Translations under genes and position numbers: made by a program
In this document: positions 23,326 to 34,643 of the stretch, piece by piece
Layout of the letters: each line of letters opens with the position of its first letter
Numbering within the stretch: position 1 is the stretch's first letter
The notes under the pieces: model-generated
Told to the model about the DNA's origin: nothing
The model's database searches: none
Seen by the model: the letters and a program-made list of their open reading frames with translations, nothing else
Assembly: GCA_039602395.1 (NCBI GenBank)
Contig: JBCNJP010000025.1
Span: 48,441,980 to 48,505,979, forward strand
Reading direction: 5' to 3'
Length of the DNA: 64,000 nucleotides
From: Deinandra increscens subsp. villosa
Lineage: Eukaryota > Streptophyta > Magnoliopsida > Asterales > Asteraceae

Positions 23326-26133
23326 TGCCACACCCCAACTGACGGCGGAATATGTCGTGGCGCGAAGATTGTCTAGAAGCACATAACACTAAAATTAGGT
23401 TGTGATATTCTTAATGATTACCCATTTCATAGCATTCAAAGAAAACATAGAATTCAAGTCATAATATGCGATAATCAAACATAACAACATGAACTAATCA
23501 TAAGAGTTCATTATTTAATTAGGTATCTTTAAAGCCGATGCAACCCTATGGTGATGATATCCAAGTCAAACCGCATTACCTGCAACATGTTTATAAACAA
23601 AGTCAACTAAAATAGTTGGTGAGAATTCATAGGTTTAATGATAACGTTCAAAATCATGCGTATAAGTTTAATAAAATGATATATGATAAAATGGTAAGTT
23701 AACGTAATCCAACCCTTCGCAATAAGGCTTCCAATCACAAGGTGCAACACGAGAGGCATGCCAAGTGGGCCTGTCAGGCCAATAGATCTATTACTGTAAC
23801 CCCGACATGTTTAATGTTAATATTACGTTCATCGTTTAATCATTCATCGTTTCATCGTTCAATCGTTCATCGTTCAACCAATCAATCAATACAATCATAC
23901 ATGTTTCAAATAATCATCGAGCATAGAATACGCATGCAAAAATAGAGTTTTGATAAATGAAACATGTTGCACCCCAAAAACATTTAAGTAAAAAGGGGCT
24001 ATGAAAACTCACATGATAACGAATGCGTTGAGGGTAAAACCGAAGAATAGCGGCGCGAATCAAAACCGGAGATCACCTTTATGATCGAACGGTGTGGAGA
24101 AAGTACCGATAAATAAATAAGTATTCGAACTAATAAAACGTGCGGCTCGATATGACGTTACGGACTCGATCGGATATACAACTCGTTGGTGATTTATTTA
24201 AGTAACCATATGAGGATTTAAATAAACAAATGGGTCAAACCTAAATCTAAGTCAAACAATTAGCAAATAATTATTTATTTAACTATAAAACCTTCGCTGT
24301 CATCGGCATGGCCTGCGCCGAGAAGGGAAGGAGTTGCCTTAGCTCGTCCTCATGCAACGTCACAAATCTTGATTAATTTCTATAAAATCAACCAAACCAT
24401 ATTTAGTCTTAAAAAATTAATTCTAGGCTACTCTAAACATATAAATATGTCATATAAAATTCCAAGTCATAACTACAACGCTAACCCAACAAATAACACA
24501 AAATGAATTATTTTATTTTAAACTTAATCTAAGGGAATTTTATTAGCATAAAACCCTAATTTCAAGAGAACATGTCATGTAAACCCATAGATCTATGATG
24601 ATAACATTATTTTCATGAAAAATATTCTAGATCTAACACTAGATTTGAGACAAAACAAAGATCTAACAAAATAATCGTAAAAATAACGTTTTTTTTTTTC
24701 ATGGAAACCTATATCTATGCACGAGGCTACCATCAACACTTGAAAAACTCCTTGATCTATGATAAAAATGGTGTTTTCATGTAGATCTAAACATTCAAGC
24801 TCATTGTTTTTAAGATCTAATAAGATCTAGCCATGAAAATTAAGAATAACTTTATTTTTAAGCGTGAAAATCATTTCTTTAACAAACAAAATACTAGATC
24901 TAAGATTAGAATGGTGATTCCTCAAAACCAAAACTCTAGATCTACATCAAGATGACATTTTTATGAAGATCAAATCACAAAAACTCATGCATGGACTAGA
25001 TCTAGTATTATCCAACATAATAATGAATAAAATACAAACTTTGGCTATAAAAATCAAATTTTTGATCATAAAAAAACCAGTAGATCTAGTATGCATAACA
25101 AGATCTAATCTTGGAAATGAAGAAAGATCCAATCTTGATAGGGTAGAAGCATGAATCTAAGAAGATGAAGGCTCGGTTTGAAGAAAATAACCTTCTTGGA
25201 TCAAAACCGACACAAAAAGGCTTGAAATTGCTAAACTTTGAGCTCCAAAACTTCTAGGATCTTGATATGGGATGGAACCAGCCGTTATAAGGTTTGTGTG
25301 AGTGTAAAAGTGGAGAGCATGGAGGCCAGATGGAGAAAGAATGCTTAAATAGGCGTTTTTAGGGTTTGGCCCATAAATTTCGGTGGGCGGTATGCGACGC
25401 GTGCCCAGGGAACCGTCACGATACGTTGCGCATTCCTAGGGTGCGCGCGCGTGCCGTTTCGCTCCAGATTTCTTGTTATTACCCCAATTTGACCCCCGTT
25501 TTCGCGTAATTTCTCCAAATTAAGATTACCATCATATCAACCACATTTAATCCACTAAATTTGATATTAAATATGTCTCCTAACTATTAATGGTTGTTTA
25601 AATATCGTACGAAATGCATTTTTGGTCTGTTTTGTCGTTTTACTTGTTTTTAAGCTATTCACCAACGTTTTGCGATCCGATCAAGTGTGTGATGACTCAT
25701 GACATGGTTTGTGATCATATGACTCATAAACATGATAAAATTGATATACAAAACTCAAAAATGTAATCTCCTGGTTAAAATCAAAATCGGCGTGATTTAC
25801 TAAACTTTCACCGTTTTCGTTCTAGACCTCGAGTTCACACCAACCTTCACTTGTATTTACTTGTGTGCGTAACTATTTTACACAAAAGTGTCATACATGC
25901 TTAGATTGATCAAATCCCCGGTTAAACGAAATTTAGCGACGTGTCCGCGTGAAATCCGAATTAAAGGCAAATCGAACATTAAATCAATCAATAAACATGA
26001 TAATGGATCCAGTAACATGAAATTAGGTTAATAAACATCAAAATCAATCAGTACCCATATATTTGATTATCAATCAACGGACTGGGTTACGAGACGGATA
26101 AAATCAGATAATCGGAAAACCCGAAATGTTACA
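23326..26133 (-). mobile_element. Solo LTR-2
   Basis: Begins TGCCACACCCCAACTG at 23326 and ends CGAAATGTTACA at 26133. It is flanked by a perfect 5-bp duplication, acaat (23321-23325 and 26134-26138). It is 2808 bp and shares its start and general layout with solo LTR-1, so it is a second, independent insertion of the same family followed by LTR-LTR recombination. A TATA-like CTATTTAAG lies on the minus strand near 25345-25353. Confidence 0.88.
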
Positions 26134-27530
26134 ACAATGGTGATCAATTTAGGTTTTCAAATATTTATCCTAACACGTTTACATCACATAACATGTTACA
26201 TGGTTATAAATATTCACGCGTCATAATTTATTATAAATTATCCCGCGTATACGATGTAAGATCGACGGGGCGATCTTACAAAATCATATCATTCCCACCA
26301 GGTATGAGACTTAGGATTTGTACACGCGTACAACCTATAATTAATTTGACCTAAGGCATATAAACAAGAATCATGGGTTCATGCGAACACATTACATAAA
26401 TAATATTTTTCCGGTAAATATATATTTACCACGTTTATGAAAGTTCACATCAAAGCCATGTTTTTTTCACACGTCAAGCATAATGATTTCACGTCTAACA
26501 TATCTCAAGCCATATAAAGTGTTCGCTAACAGATGCATGCATCATACATTAGCCTACAATCACGGTTCACACGATACTTTTTTTATTTTTATATATTATT
26601 TTTCATGCAATCAAACACCAAGATTACAACTTTATCATCCGTCATGCATCACATAGCCTAGATCATGTAACTTTATCATAGATCGAACATCAATCAACCA
26701 CATTTACCCTAGATCTATCATGCATGAACGTAAATATCAGATTTTTATCGTAGATTTCACATAAAGCTAGCAACTTTATGGCATGTCAACCCTAGATCTA
26801 GCATTATCAAACATCCATCACATGGATCACACATAAAAGTCACATCTATATTTTCATGCAAGCTTACAAACCCTAGATCTAAGCATGGATCATCATTATC
26901 ATCATAAAATCACATTTTCATCACTAAAATTCAATCTTTTTCACGAATAAGTCTAGATCTATTCACGAAATCATCATATCAACATCATAGCAACCTAGAT
27001 CTATCATACATGTGCAAAGCTTGATGACTTTTTAAGCAAGAAAAGCAAAGATATGAACATACCAATGATATAGAAACGATTAGTGATGAAAAACAAGCTC
27101 CTTTTCTTGATTTAACACCTAAAACATTGAGATTTTAAGCCAAGAATGATTTGACTGAGTATTAGGGTCTGATGGGACGTTTTTGGGGCTGGAGAATTAA
27201 CAAATAGTGGCTAAAATCGTTCAAATAGCTAGTCATTAGGGGTTTTCCCGATTTGACATTGTCGTGGACCATTGGGTGTCCTGACAGGAATTTTCATGGT
27301 CCGCAAAACGCATGGTCAGACCCCTCCAGTTGACTTTTGTTGACCGGTCACAGTTTTGTCCATTTTCGCGTTTTTTGGTCACGGTTTTCTACGTTTTCAC
27401 ACATTATTAATTTATCATCATATTTATCACACTGAATTTAGTAAAATCAAGTATAAATATATTGTATATCATAATACGATCACACGATTAAATTCACGCA
27501 ACAGTTTTGACAATTACCAATTCGTGTTTC

Positions 27531-27800
27531 TTTGAATCATTCGCAGTAAAATAATCTAAAACATCCCCTATTTTTTTAATTTTAAATGGAACATCCTATT
27601 CATTTTCAGATTCCTTTTGAATCCCTAATACCTCAACATCAATATTTTCTTGAACCTCATTTCCCAATCGCATTTGACATTTCAACAAACACATTGGGTG
27701 TAAGTTCACCAAAATCAGTATCTACAGAACCCAATTTATAATCACATACAGAACTAAGATCATTTTGGGAATCGATGTCCCCTTGATTTAAAGAGTTCCA
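27531..27800 (-). pseudogene. Acidic coding-like fragment, unknown family
   Basis: Read on the minus strand from 27800, a frame stays open for about 50 codons (rich in Asp, Ser, Asn; includes GELTPNVFVEMS). A one-base shift near 27662 and a stop at 27596-27598 then interrupt it. The continuation includes IKKIGDVLDYFTAND. The composition looks coding, with an acidic, disordered-protein bias, but I recognise no family. It lies between the outer LTR-0 sequence and a Helitron-like end, so it may be a captured exon. This is weak support. Confidence 0.3.
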
Positions 27801-27812
27801 GTTTATAAAGAG

Positions 27813-27839
27813 CTAGAGGTCAACCGTGCATTGCGGCGG
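27813..27839 (-). other. Helitron-like 3' end (minus strand)
   Basis: On the minus strand an imperfect hairpin (CCGCCGCAATGCACGG, 27839-27824) is followed seven bases later by CTAG (27816-27813), the usual Helitron terminus. It resembles the end at 33062-33089. The base after CTAG is C, not the expected T, and the stem has an internal loop. Confidence 0.4.
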
Positions 27840-28391
27840 TGATCTGGATTTTGTGTATAAACAAATATTTAAAAAGCGGCTAATGAGTTATATAAGTTAT
27901 AAAGTCATTACATATTATACATGAAAACTGTTAATATTCTACACCAGTTGATGAACATATAAAGTATTTTATAAACAAACTTTGATTTGTTTTCCTGGAT
28001 TTCGATCAAAGGCTCAACTAATTCAGAAGGTTATTCATCTGGACATCATGTGACTCCCTGAACTATAGCAGAATGGTCATAGCTTCGATACTTAGAGTGT
28101 TTAACTTCTAATAATATCCTTACATAGTCTTTTTGTATTTCTTTATTCTTTACATTGTGTCTTAGTAATGTGTTAAACTTTAAATGTTGTAGTGTATATA
28201 TACTTTAAGACCAAGCCTTGTCGAAATTCATTTGTTTAATATTTTTTTGTACCCATAGTGTCACCACCGTAACACATAACGGAAGAAAAACTTATACATG
28301 TACACGTGACAATGGAGAGAAAGAAAATCCTAACCTCACCACGAACGACCGGATTACCGGGTGCCGCCGCTGCCGTTCTTCCAACCGTCAT

Positions 28392-28784
28392 ACCGGTTAA
28401 ATAACGGATTCGGTTAGGTTAACCGGTTTGTAATAAGTTAAAGACAAAAACGAATTAAAAAAAAAACCATATGATGATAATCTATTAATAGAAGGAAAAA
28501 GAGAAAGGAAAAAAGGAAGGAAGGTAATTCAAAAATCATCACCGGTAAAAGTGGTTCAAAAAAATAGTTAACAATAATTGGTGAAACCGGAACCGGTAAA
28601 AAACGCTATTCTTAAAAATATATATTTATTTCTAGAGATTAACCTTTACTGGGTTATTTTAACCGGTTAATAATATGTTCGTAAGTTAGAAACCTCAAAC
28701 CGGTTTGGAACTTAAGGTTTCTACCGTTTCGTAACCGGTTTGTACTGTACTCGTTAAAAATGGGTTCGGTTAGATTAAACCGGT
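28392..28784. repeat. Cluster of ACCGGT palindromes
   Basis: Eight ACCGGT sites, several extended to AACCGGTT, lie at 28392, 28422, 28541, 28592, 28662, 28699, 28734 and 28779. A six-base word is expected about once in 4 kb. Related CCGG-containing words also occur just upstream (from about 28350). Confidence 0.7.
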
Positions 28785-28878
28785 ATGTAAAAAAATAAAA
28801 ACAAAAACGAATTAAAAAAATTCCATATGATGATGATTTTTTATTAATAGAAGAAAAGAAAGAAAGGAAAAAGAGAAA
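28411..28878. repeat. Duplicated 110-bp segment
   Basis: 28411-28520 and about 28767-28878 share the order CGGTTAGRTTAA, ACAAAAACGAATTAAAA, CATATGATGAT, TTAATAGAAG and a purine-rich tail. They are direct repeats about 356 bp apart. Confidence 0.7.
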
Positions 28879-28879
28879 A

Positions 28880-31800
28880 AACAAACAGTGTTACCTGGAT
28901 TAGAACTCTGTTGGTATACTTTTGTATAATATCCTCAAACAACATTTATATATAATACAATGTAATTTAAAGATGAATAGTATACTTTGGCTTTCTCATA
29001 CTTTGGCCATCATTTTTCATATTTGTTACCATTTTAGTATTGTTTCTTTTACAAATGGTCAGATTTGACCCTTCCTTATACTATGGGCGGTATCTGGTAT
29101 TTGTTATTTGGTGTGCTCATCTCGATTAAAGAGAAGACTCATCTTCTCTATCTCTCTCATCTTCTCTATCACCACCCTACTTGAGATGATACTAATCGCA
29201 TCTTCTCTCATCTTTCTCTGCAACAAAGTCTCTCTCCACACTGAAACCTTTCTTTCTCTCCGGTTCCATCTCCGGTCGCCATCATCGCCCATGTCGTCTT
29301 CCCTTAAAAAATCCTTACTGTCCGACGTTCACCGTATTCTGTTTTAGCCTTCAGATTTGAAGATCCTAGATCTGAAAATTGATATTCAGCTACGATGGTG
29401 ATGTTGTTGGCGGTTCCGATCTCTGTTTTTATCATCACCGCTACAATTGATACTATCTTTCTCTTTCTGTATTTCGTCACCGCCATTGCAATCACGCTTG
29501 CTATGGTTGTTGACGGAGTTGCAGATGGTGGCCGTCGGCTTTTGTTCGGCTTGCGATGATGGATTCGGCGATGAGACGGCGCATAGCGCAACCGTAGCCG
29601 GACTCTGAGCTGCTGTTATGTGGTTTACACAGTTGTTGTCTTCGATTTGGGACTACGATTTCAAACATTACTTATTTCTCTGGGCGAGGAGACGACATCT
29701 AACGCAACCATCGCCAGAATTTGAATTGCTCATACCTTTTACATTTTAAGACTGCGATGTGACTTACATAGCTTCTTGTGGATGCTGATGTTTCAGATCT
29801 ATGACCAGAGATTGCGATTCGGTAAATCTTTTTTCAGCCATTGCAGTTTCTGCATGCTTATATAAATTAGGTTTAAGCTATGATGTCGATGTTTCGCTTC
29901 GATTGTGGTGTTTATGTATGCTAATTTGAGTTTCGTTGATGCTGTTCCAGATACGCCCAGAGGCTATGATGTTTATCCAATAATATGGGATTTATAGAGG
30001 ATATCTACTGTATTTTGGCATGGCAATTGGTTTTGCAGCCATAGCAGATTGCGTGTCCTCTTTGTTATATCCCCGTTTATATTCTGAGCCCATTTATAAT
30101 GTTTGTTAATCTCACTTCTGGTATGGTTGTTTCAGCTGTGATATTCATCCGAGATTCAAGATTAATGGAGGATTTGGACTGTCTTTTGGTATGGTAAATC
30201 AATTTTCTCAGTTATTGTTACAGGTTGTGATGTTCATTATCAATTTGGGGACATAATAAGGGTTCTAGATTGTGTTTTGGCATGGAAAATCATTTTGTGC
30301 AGCAACAACATATTCTTTGGCTATTCCCTTAGATGATCTAAGTCTATAGTATTTATGTTTGGCGAAGCGAATATTTTTTTGCAGCCATAGCTGATTTTAT
30401 AGCATTCCCCTCGATGATCTGAGCCAGATATTCTCGAACAAAATAAATATATTTGAGAATTTAGTTATAAAGCCTAAACCTCCGTCTTTCTAAATAAATT
30501 AGTTCTTATCCCTATAGTGAAAATAACGTATGTACTACTTCTTATCCCTATTTGTCACCAAGTAAATTTTGTTTGGAAATTTCTATGGTCACTATTGCTT
30601 TGCTTTTTAGTGCAACGATTTGCATGTCAATTGTGATGAAGTTTACAGGTCCATTATCATGAAGTTGACAAAGATGTTGAAGATTTATCGGTATCGGTAT
30701 CATTTATTTTTTTGGACACTCTCGCTTCTACTATAAACGAATAAATTAGATGGAAAAAAATTCTACAGTTTAATGCATGTTATTTGATTTTAACATGTCA
30801 TTGACTCATAAACTCCTAATGGGTCGGTATCTATATTCATTCTTTATGGTTTCATATTGACTATAGATTTCTGTTGGTTAATTAACTTTTTTATTTATGT
30901 AACAGTTAATCAGGAAGTTTGCTTGGGATATAAGGGGCTTGGTTGCATTTTTGCATATACCATTGTTCTAGGTAAAACATTACAGGTATTGCGATAATTT
31001 GGCTAATTTTAAATTGATATATGATATACTAAATAGTTTTATACTTTTCCTTTTAGACCTCGAGTTGTTTTTGAAATCATTATAGGTGTTGAGCAAATTA
31101 GTAACATCAAACAGAATAATATTTTTTTGGAACTTGGTGGTGCATTCATTTTATGGATGGATTCTTCTACCCACTCTATACTCTTCTAGGAATTAATATT
31201 TTTTGTTAGTTTCTGTCACTTCATGCATTTGAAGACAGCAACATGGTTAAATGATCATTCATATAGCATTCTTTTCATCTTTTATAAGAAGCATATGAAT
31301 CTATTTAAACAACCTTTTACATGGATTCTGTAAAATATTGACATCTCCATTAGCATTGGGTCAAACTGTCTAATGCTAATCTGGAGGCTAATTCGAGCAA
31401 ATATATAACCTTCTATCTTCTGGTGCTAATTTGGAGGCTAATTCTTCATATATTAATATTTAAATTCTGTCTTCTTTCCTTTACAGGTCCTTTATTTAGG
31501 TCGGCTCACTTCATTTTGATAATCTTTGCTACTATGTTGTGCAGTAGCTTCAGGTATGCAAAATGAAGTCAGTTCTATGTAGCATTCATTTACTGTGAAC
31601 TTTTCTTGACCCATTTGATAGATCAGAGATCAAACCCATCCTCATAGGCAATTGGGTCAGAATTGCCTTATTTATTTATTTGAAGGTTACCACTTTCAGA
31701 ATTTTATTATTTTGACAAATTCTTATGTTGCTTATGTCTTCTGCAGTTAATGCTACATATGAAAGTATGCCATCAAGTGTTGAATTATCTACATTACCTA

Positions 31801-31972
31801 TTACCAGGAGACTATGGTTTAGACTTCCATAATTGAAGACACTGGTATAAATTGTACCAGATTAGTAGGTTTAATAAAGCACTTTTGTACATCGTATAAT
31901 GTCATTTTGCAATTGTAAATGAAATCATGTAATGACAAATACAGTTACAAAAAATTGTCAACTAACACGATG
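28880..31972 (+). other. Noncoding stretch with gene-like and repeated segments
   Basis: No convincing protein. From 29120 there is a CT-rich 5'-UTR-like stretch, then GC-richer DNA to about 29600, then AT-rich intron-like sequence to 31900. A series of degenerate units lies at 29780-30400. The piece ends at a Helitron-like hairpin (31973-32006). It is best read as the body of a non-autonomous plus-strand Helitron, possibly with captured gene fragments. Its 5' TC end was not identified. Confidence 0.35.
29780..30400. repeat. Four to five degenerate units of roughly 80-150 bp
   Basis: Each unit has a core like TTTTGGCATGGNAAATCATTTT followed by a GCAGC or CAGCCATAGC segment and then GATGTT or similar. 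Cores lie near 29820, 30013, 30184, 30275 and 30357. The spacing is irregular and identity low, so the units are old. Confidence 0.5.
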
Positions 31973-32006
31973 GCCCGCCGCAAGGCGCGGGCGGGTCACC
32001 AACTCG
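31973..32006 (+). other. Helitron-like 3' end (plus strand)
   Basis: A GC-rich hairpin (GCCCGC...GCGGGC, 31973-31992) is followed by a short spacer and CTCG|T. The expected terminus is CTRR|T, so one base deviates. The GC-rich hairpin against an AT-rich background is characteristic. Confidence 0.45.
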
Positions 32007-33061
32007 TTTTATATATAGAAATTGCTTTAATGGCATTTCTGTAAATAAAATCATAAGTTGTTGATTGTAAATGAATATTAAAAAGAACACTTTAATAGAT
32101 TTTATACATTATGGTTTACACTCAGTTGGCAGTCTCCAATAAGGCAAATGTGTTTATCTTCAATTGCTGTCGCCTAAATAAAATTTGAAGCCTATGAGAT
32201 AAAACTAATGGTCATTATACCTTAAAAACTGAATTCATATGCTCCTAAAAAGAACTGGTAACTGTTGTCTATAATTCAACATATAAAAATACAAAATCAC
32301 TTACATATAATGGCAAAAGGATCTAATGATAAACTTGTGCTAAACCTTCTAAAGTTAGTAAATACCAAATCATAGATTATTCAACAGAAATACAAATCCT
32401 ATTATTAGAGACAACTGTTAATAACCTAACCACATATAAATCCCTTGAAACTCAAATCTCCAGCAAACTTATTGACATATATTGAACTATTAAAACCCAG
32501 AAAGAACCTCATGAAGAAGCATACAACAATGAATATTCATATACAGCTACCAATTAGGGGACGTACCTGAAGGCAAACGTTTGCTGATGGTAAACGGCGA
32601 CACTAAAGGCAAAAAAAAGGAGAAATTGGTTCCCAAAATCAAAGAAAGAGGTAGCAACGTTGTTAAAAATCAAAGAAAGAGGTAACAACGATGTTTGATC
32701 AAGAAGAACACGCACCTGCGATTCGAAGAAAGAAAAGGGAAAGTAGAAAAATGGAAAGAAAGAAGACCGGTGCCCTCGATGATGAAATCAGTAAAAGGAA
32801 TCAAGAAAAAGACACGTGTACTAACCTTACGTGCTGACAATGCGCTTTAAGATGCCACGTATATATGGAGATAATCGAGTAAAGCTTCAATCAAACCAGG
32901 AATCGCACCCAAGTATTTAAAAAAAAATTGAAGTTCCAAAGGGGTAAATAGGATCGGTGCAAATATTCAGAAAATACTATATATAAGAGCAACGATTTTC
33001 CTTGAATAAGGCGCAAGGGCACGGAACCATGGGTAAGGTTTCCGATTGTATATATATACAA
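32007..33061. other. Spacer between Helitron ends
   Basis: AT-rich, no gene visible. 32570-32830 is slightly richer in purines and carries two near-identical 22-bp segments (AAATCAAAGAAAGAGGTARC at about 32636 and 32668). Confidence 0.4.
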
Positions 33062-33089
33062 CTAGTCTTTGGACCCGTGCGATGCACGG
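33062..33089 (-). other. Helitron 3' terminus
   Basis: On the minus strand, hairpin CCGTGC-ATC-GCACGG (33089-33075), nine bases GTCCAAAGA, then CTAG (33065-33062) and a T in the flank. Hairpin, spacing, CTRR end and the following T match the Helitron rule exactly. Confidence 0.85.
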
Positions 33090-33224
33090 TTGTATTTTAA
33101 AGATAACTAATATAATAAAATACATTAGTCGTTATTAATTTTTAACGTACAATTAAAATAAAGTAGGGAAATTATATTTAAAGTGAAACAAAATCATGAT
33201 TAAAGTTTACAAAATGTAAAAAAG

Positions 33225-34115
33225 TTACAAATTTGAAAAAACATATTTATACACTACATTTACAGTTTCATCTGTGACTTTACCATCATCGTCCGATATA
33301 AGAAGTTTGAGCCCTTGTCTACTTTTAACTCGTGATAAAGCAACGTACAACTGTCCATGGCTGAAACATGGATTCTTTAGATATAGCCCTACTCTAGAAA
33401 GCGACTGACCCTGGCTTTTATTAACTGTCATTCCAAAACAGAGAACGATTGGGAACTGCCTTCTTTGAAATTTAAAGGGTATCTTCTTGTCAGATGGAGA
33501 CATTGATATTCTTGGTAGAAAAGCGCGAAAACCAACATTGTTACCGGATATTACTTCTGCCTCTATAACACGTTTTCCAAGAGAGACAATTTGTAGTCGA
33601 GTGCCATTGCAAAGACCGTTTTTCTGATCAATATTTCTTAGTAGCATAACTGGCACACCTTTTTTAAGAACCAACCTGTGGTTTGGAAGACCGGAAAACT
33701 GTAACCCGTTAAGAACATCTGGTGAGTAAAGATTTTCATCAACGGTTCCCTGAACATCTTCTGTTGGACATAATGAATCGGAACTTAAATACTCTTTTTC
33801 ATCACCCGGAATTTCATTTAGCAATCTTTCATTAATTTCGTACACAAATTTCATTGTAGGTGCCAATTTTGCTCTTTCCTTCCAATAAGTAGGATCCTTA
33901 AAGTTTTCAAGCATTGAAGGGTATACAAACTGTATTATGTCTTCAAGAGGATCCACCGAGTCATGAATAAGGAGATCATCTGGAATTTTAATATTTGCAT
34001 GTCCATCGTTTTCGCCACCAAGTAAACCCTCTCCCAACTGCAAAACCCATTCAGCAAACGTCTTAATACTTTCAACATCTAACGACTGATTACCCTGCGT
34101 GAGGCGCATGTTCTT
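33225..34115 (-). pseudogene. RepHel last exon: C-terminal Pif1 helicase half
   Basis: Open from the LARD-2 junction to TAA-type end at 33225, about 295 codons. It carries LPNHRLVLKKGVPVMLLRN, then NGLCNGTRL, MTVNKSQGQSLSRVGLYL and LYVALSRVKS. These are the later SF1B/Pif1 motifs, including the VALSR motif of the C-terminal RecA domain. The conserved NMRL motif at its start is missing its preceding residues, which lie on the other side of the 9.3-kb insertion. This half is undamaged, consistent with late inactivation. Confidence 0.88.
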
Positions 34116-34602
34116 TGTGACAACTGCAACATCCCAAGTTAACTCCGTTAAGTTTTTACGTTAGTTCCGTTAGTCCCGTTAGTGAAACCGAGACCCGTTA
34201 TTTGAATGATTTCATATTTGTCTATGTTTACTTGCTAATTAATTTTAGTAACTTGTTTCGTGAACTTATTTCGTGATCTTATGTGTTAACTATGAAAATT
34301 TGCATTTTTATGCGAAACCGGGTTTTGTGTGTAAATTGGATTTTTATGTACAAATGATTAAATTTATATAACCCAACTAAACCTTACATGTTAAATGAGT
34401 TAAAGACACTTATAAACACCTTTTTAGAAATTCTACTTTAAAAGTTTTTAGTAAAAACCCATTTAGTTGAGTTTTTATACCCTTATGCTTAAAAATAAAA
34501 CTAGAGGGGCTTAAAGGGTAAATTTAACTTTAGCAATCTGCACAAAACTCACCTCCTCCTCACATTCACGTTCATCATCTTCATCCCCTCTCCTCTTCAC
34601 GA

Positions 34603-34643
<41 letters not shown>

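Larger units (their letters stand above)
10805..27500 (-). mobile_element. Outer LTR-like sequence (LTR-0), split by two solo LTRs
   Basis: Starts TGTCACACCCCCA at 10805. Its own sequence is 10805-11227, 22715-23325 and 26139 to roughly 27500. The layout follows the two solo LTRs inside it: the same start, a TTGGTGAGT-type segment some hundred bases in, and late in the element a block containing GTTGACTTTTGTTGACC (about 27329-27345). I could not find a terminal TTACA with a duplication matching the left flank (ttgaa). The right edge is therefore uncertain and may be truncated. No PBS adjoins the left end, so the left flank is host DNA. Confidence 0.5.

Noticed and set aside
29108..29591. Possible host gene start with CT-rich leader
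   Set aside because: The frames on the two strands are short, have no conserved domain and no plausible following exon. At most this is a captured fragment.
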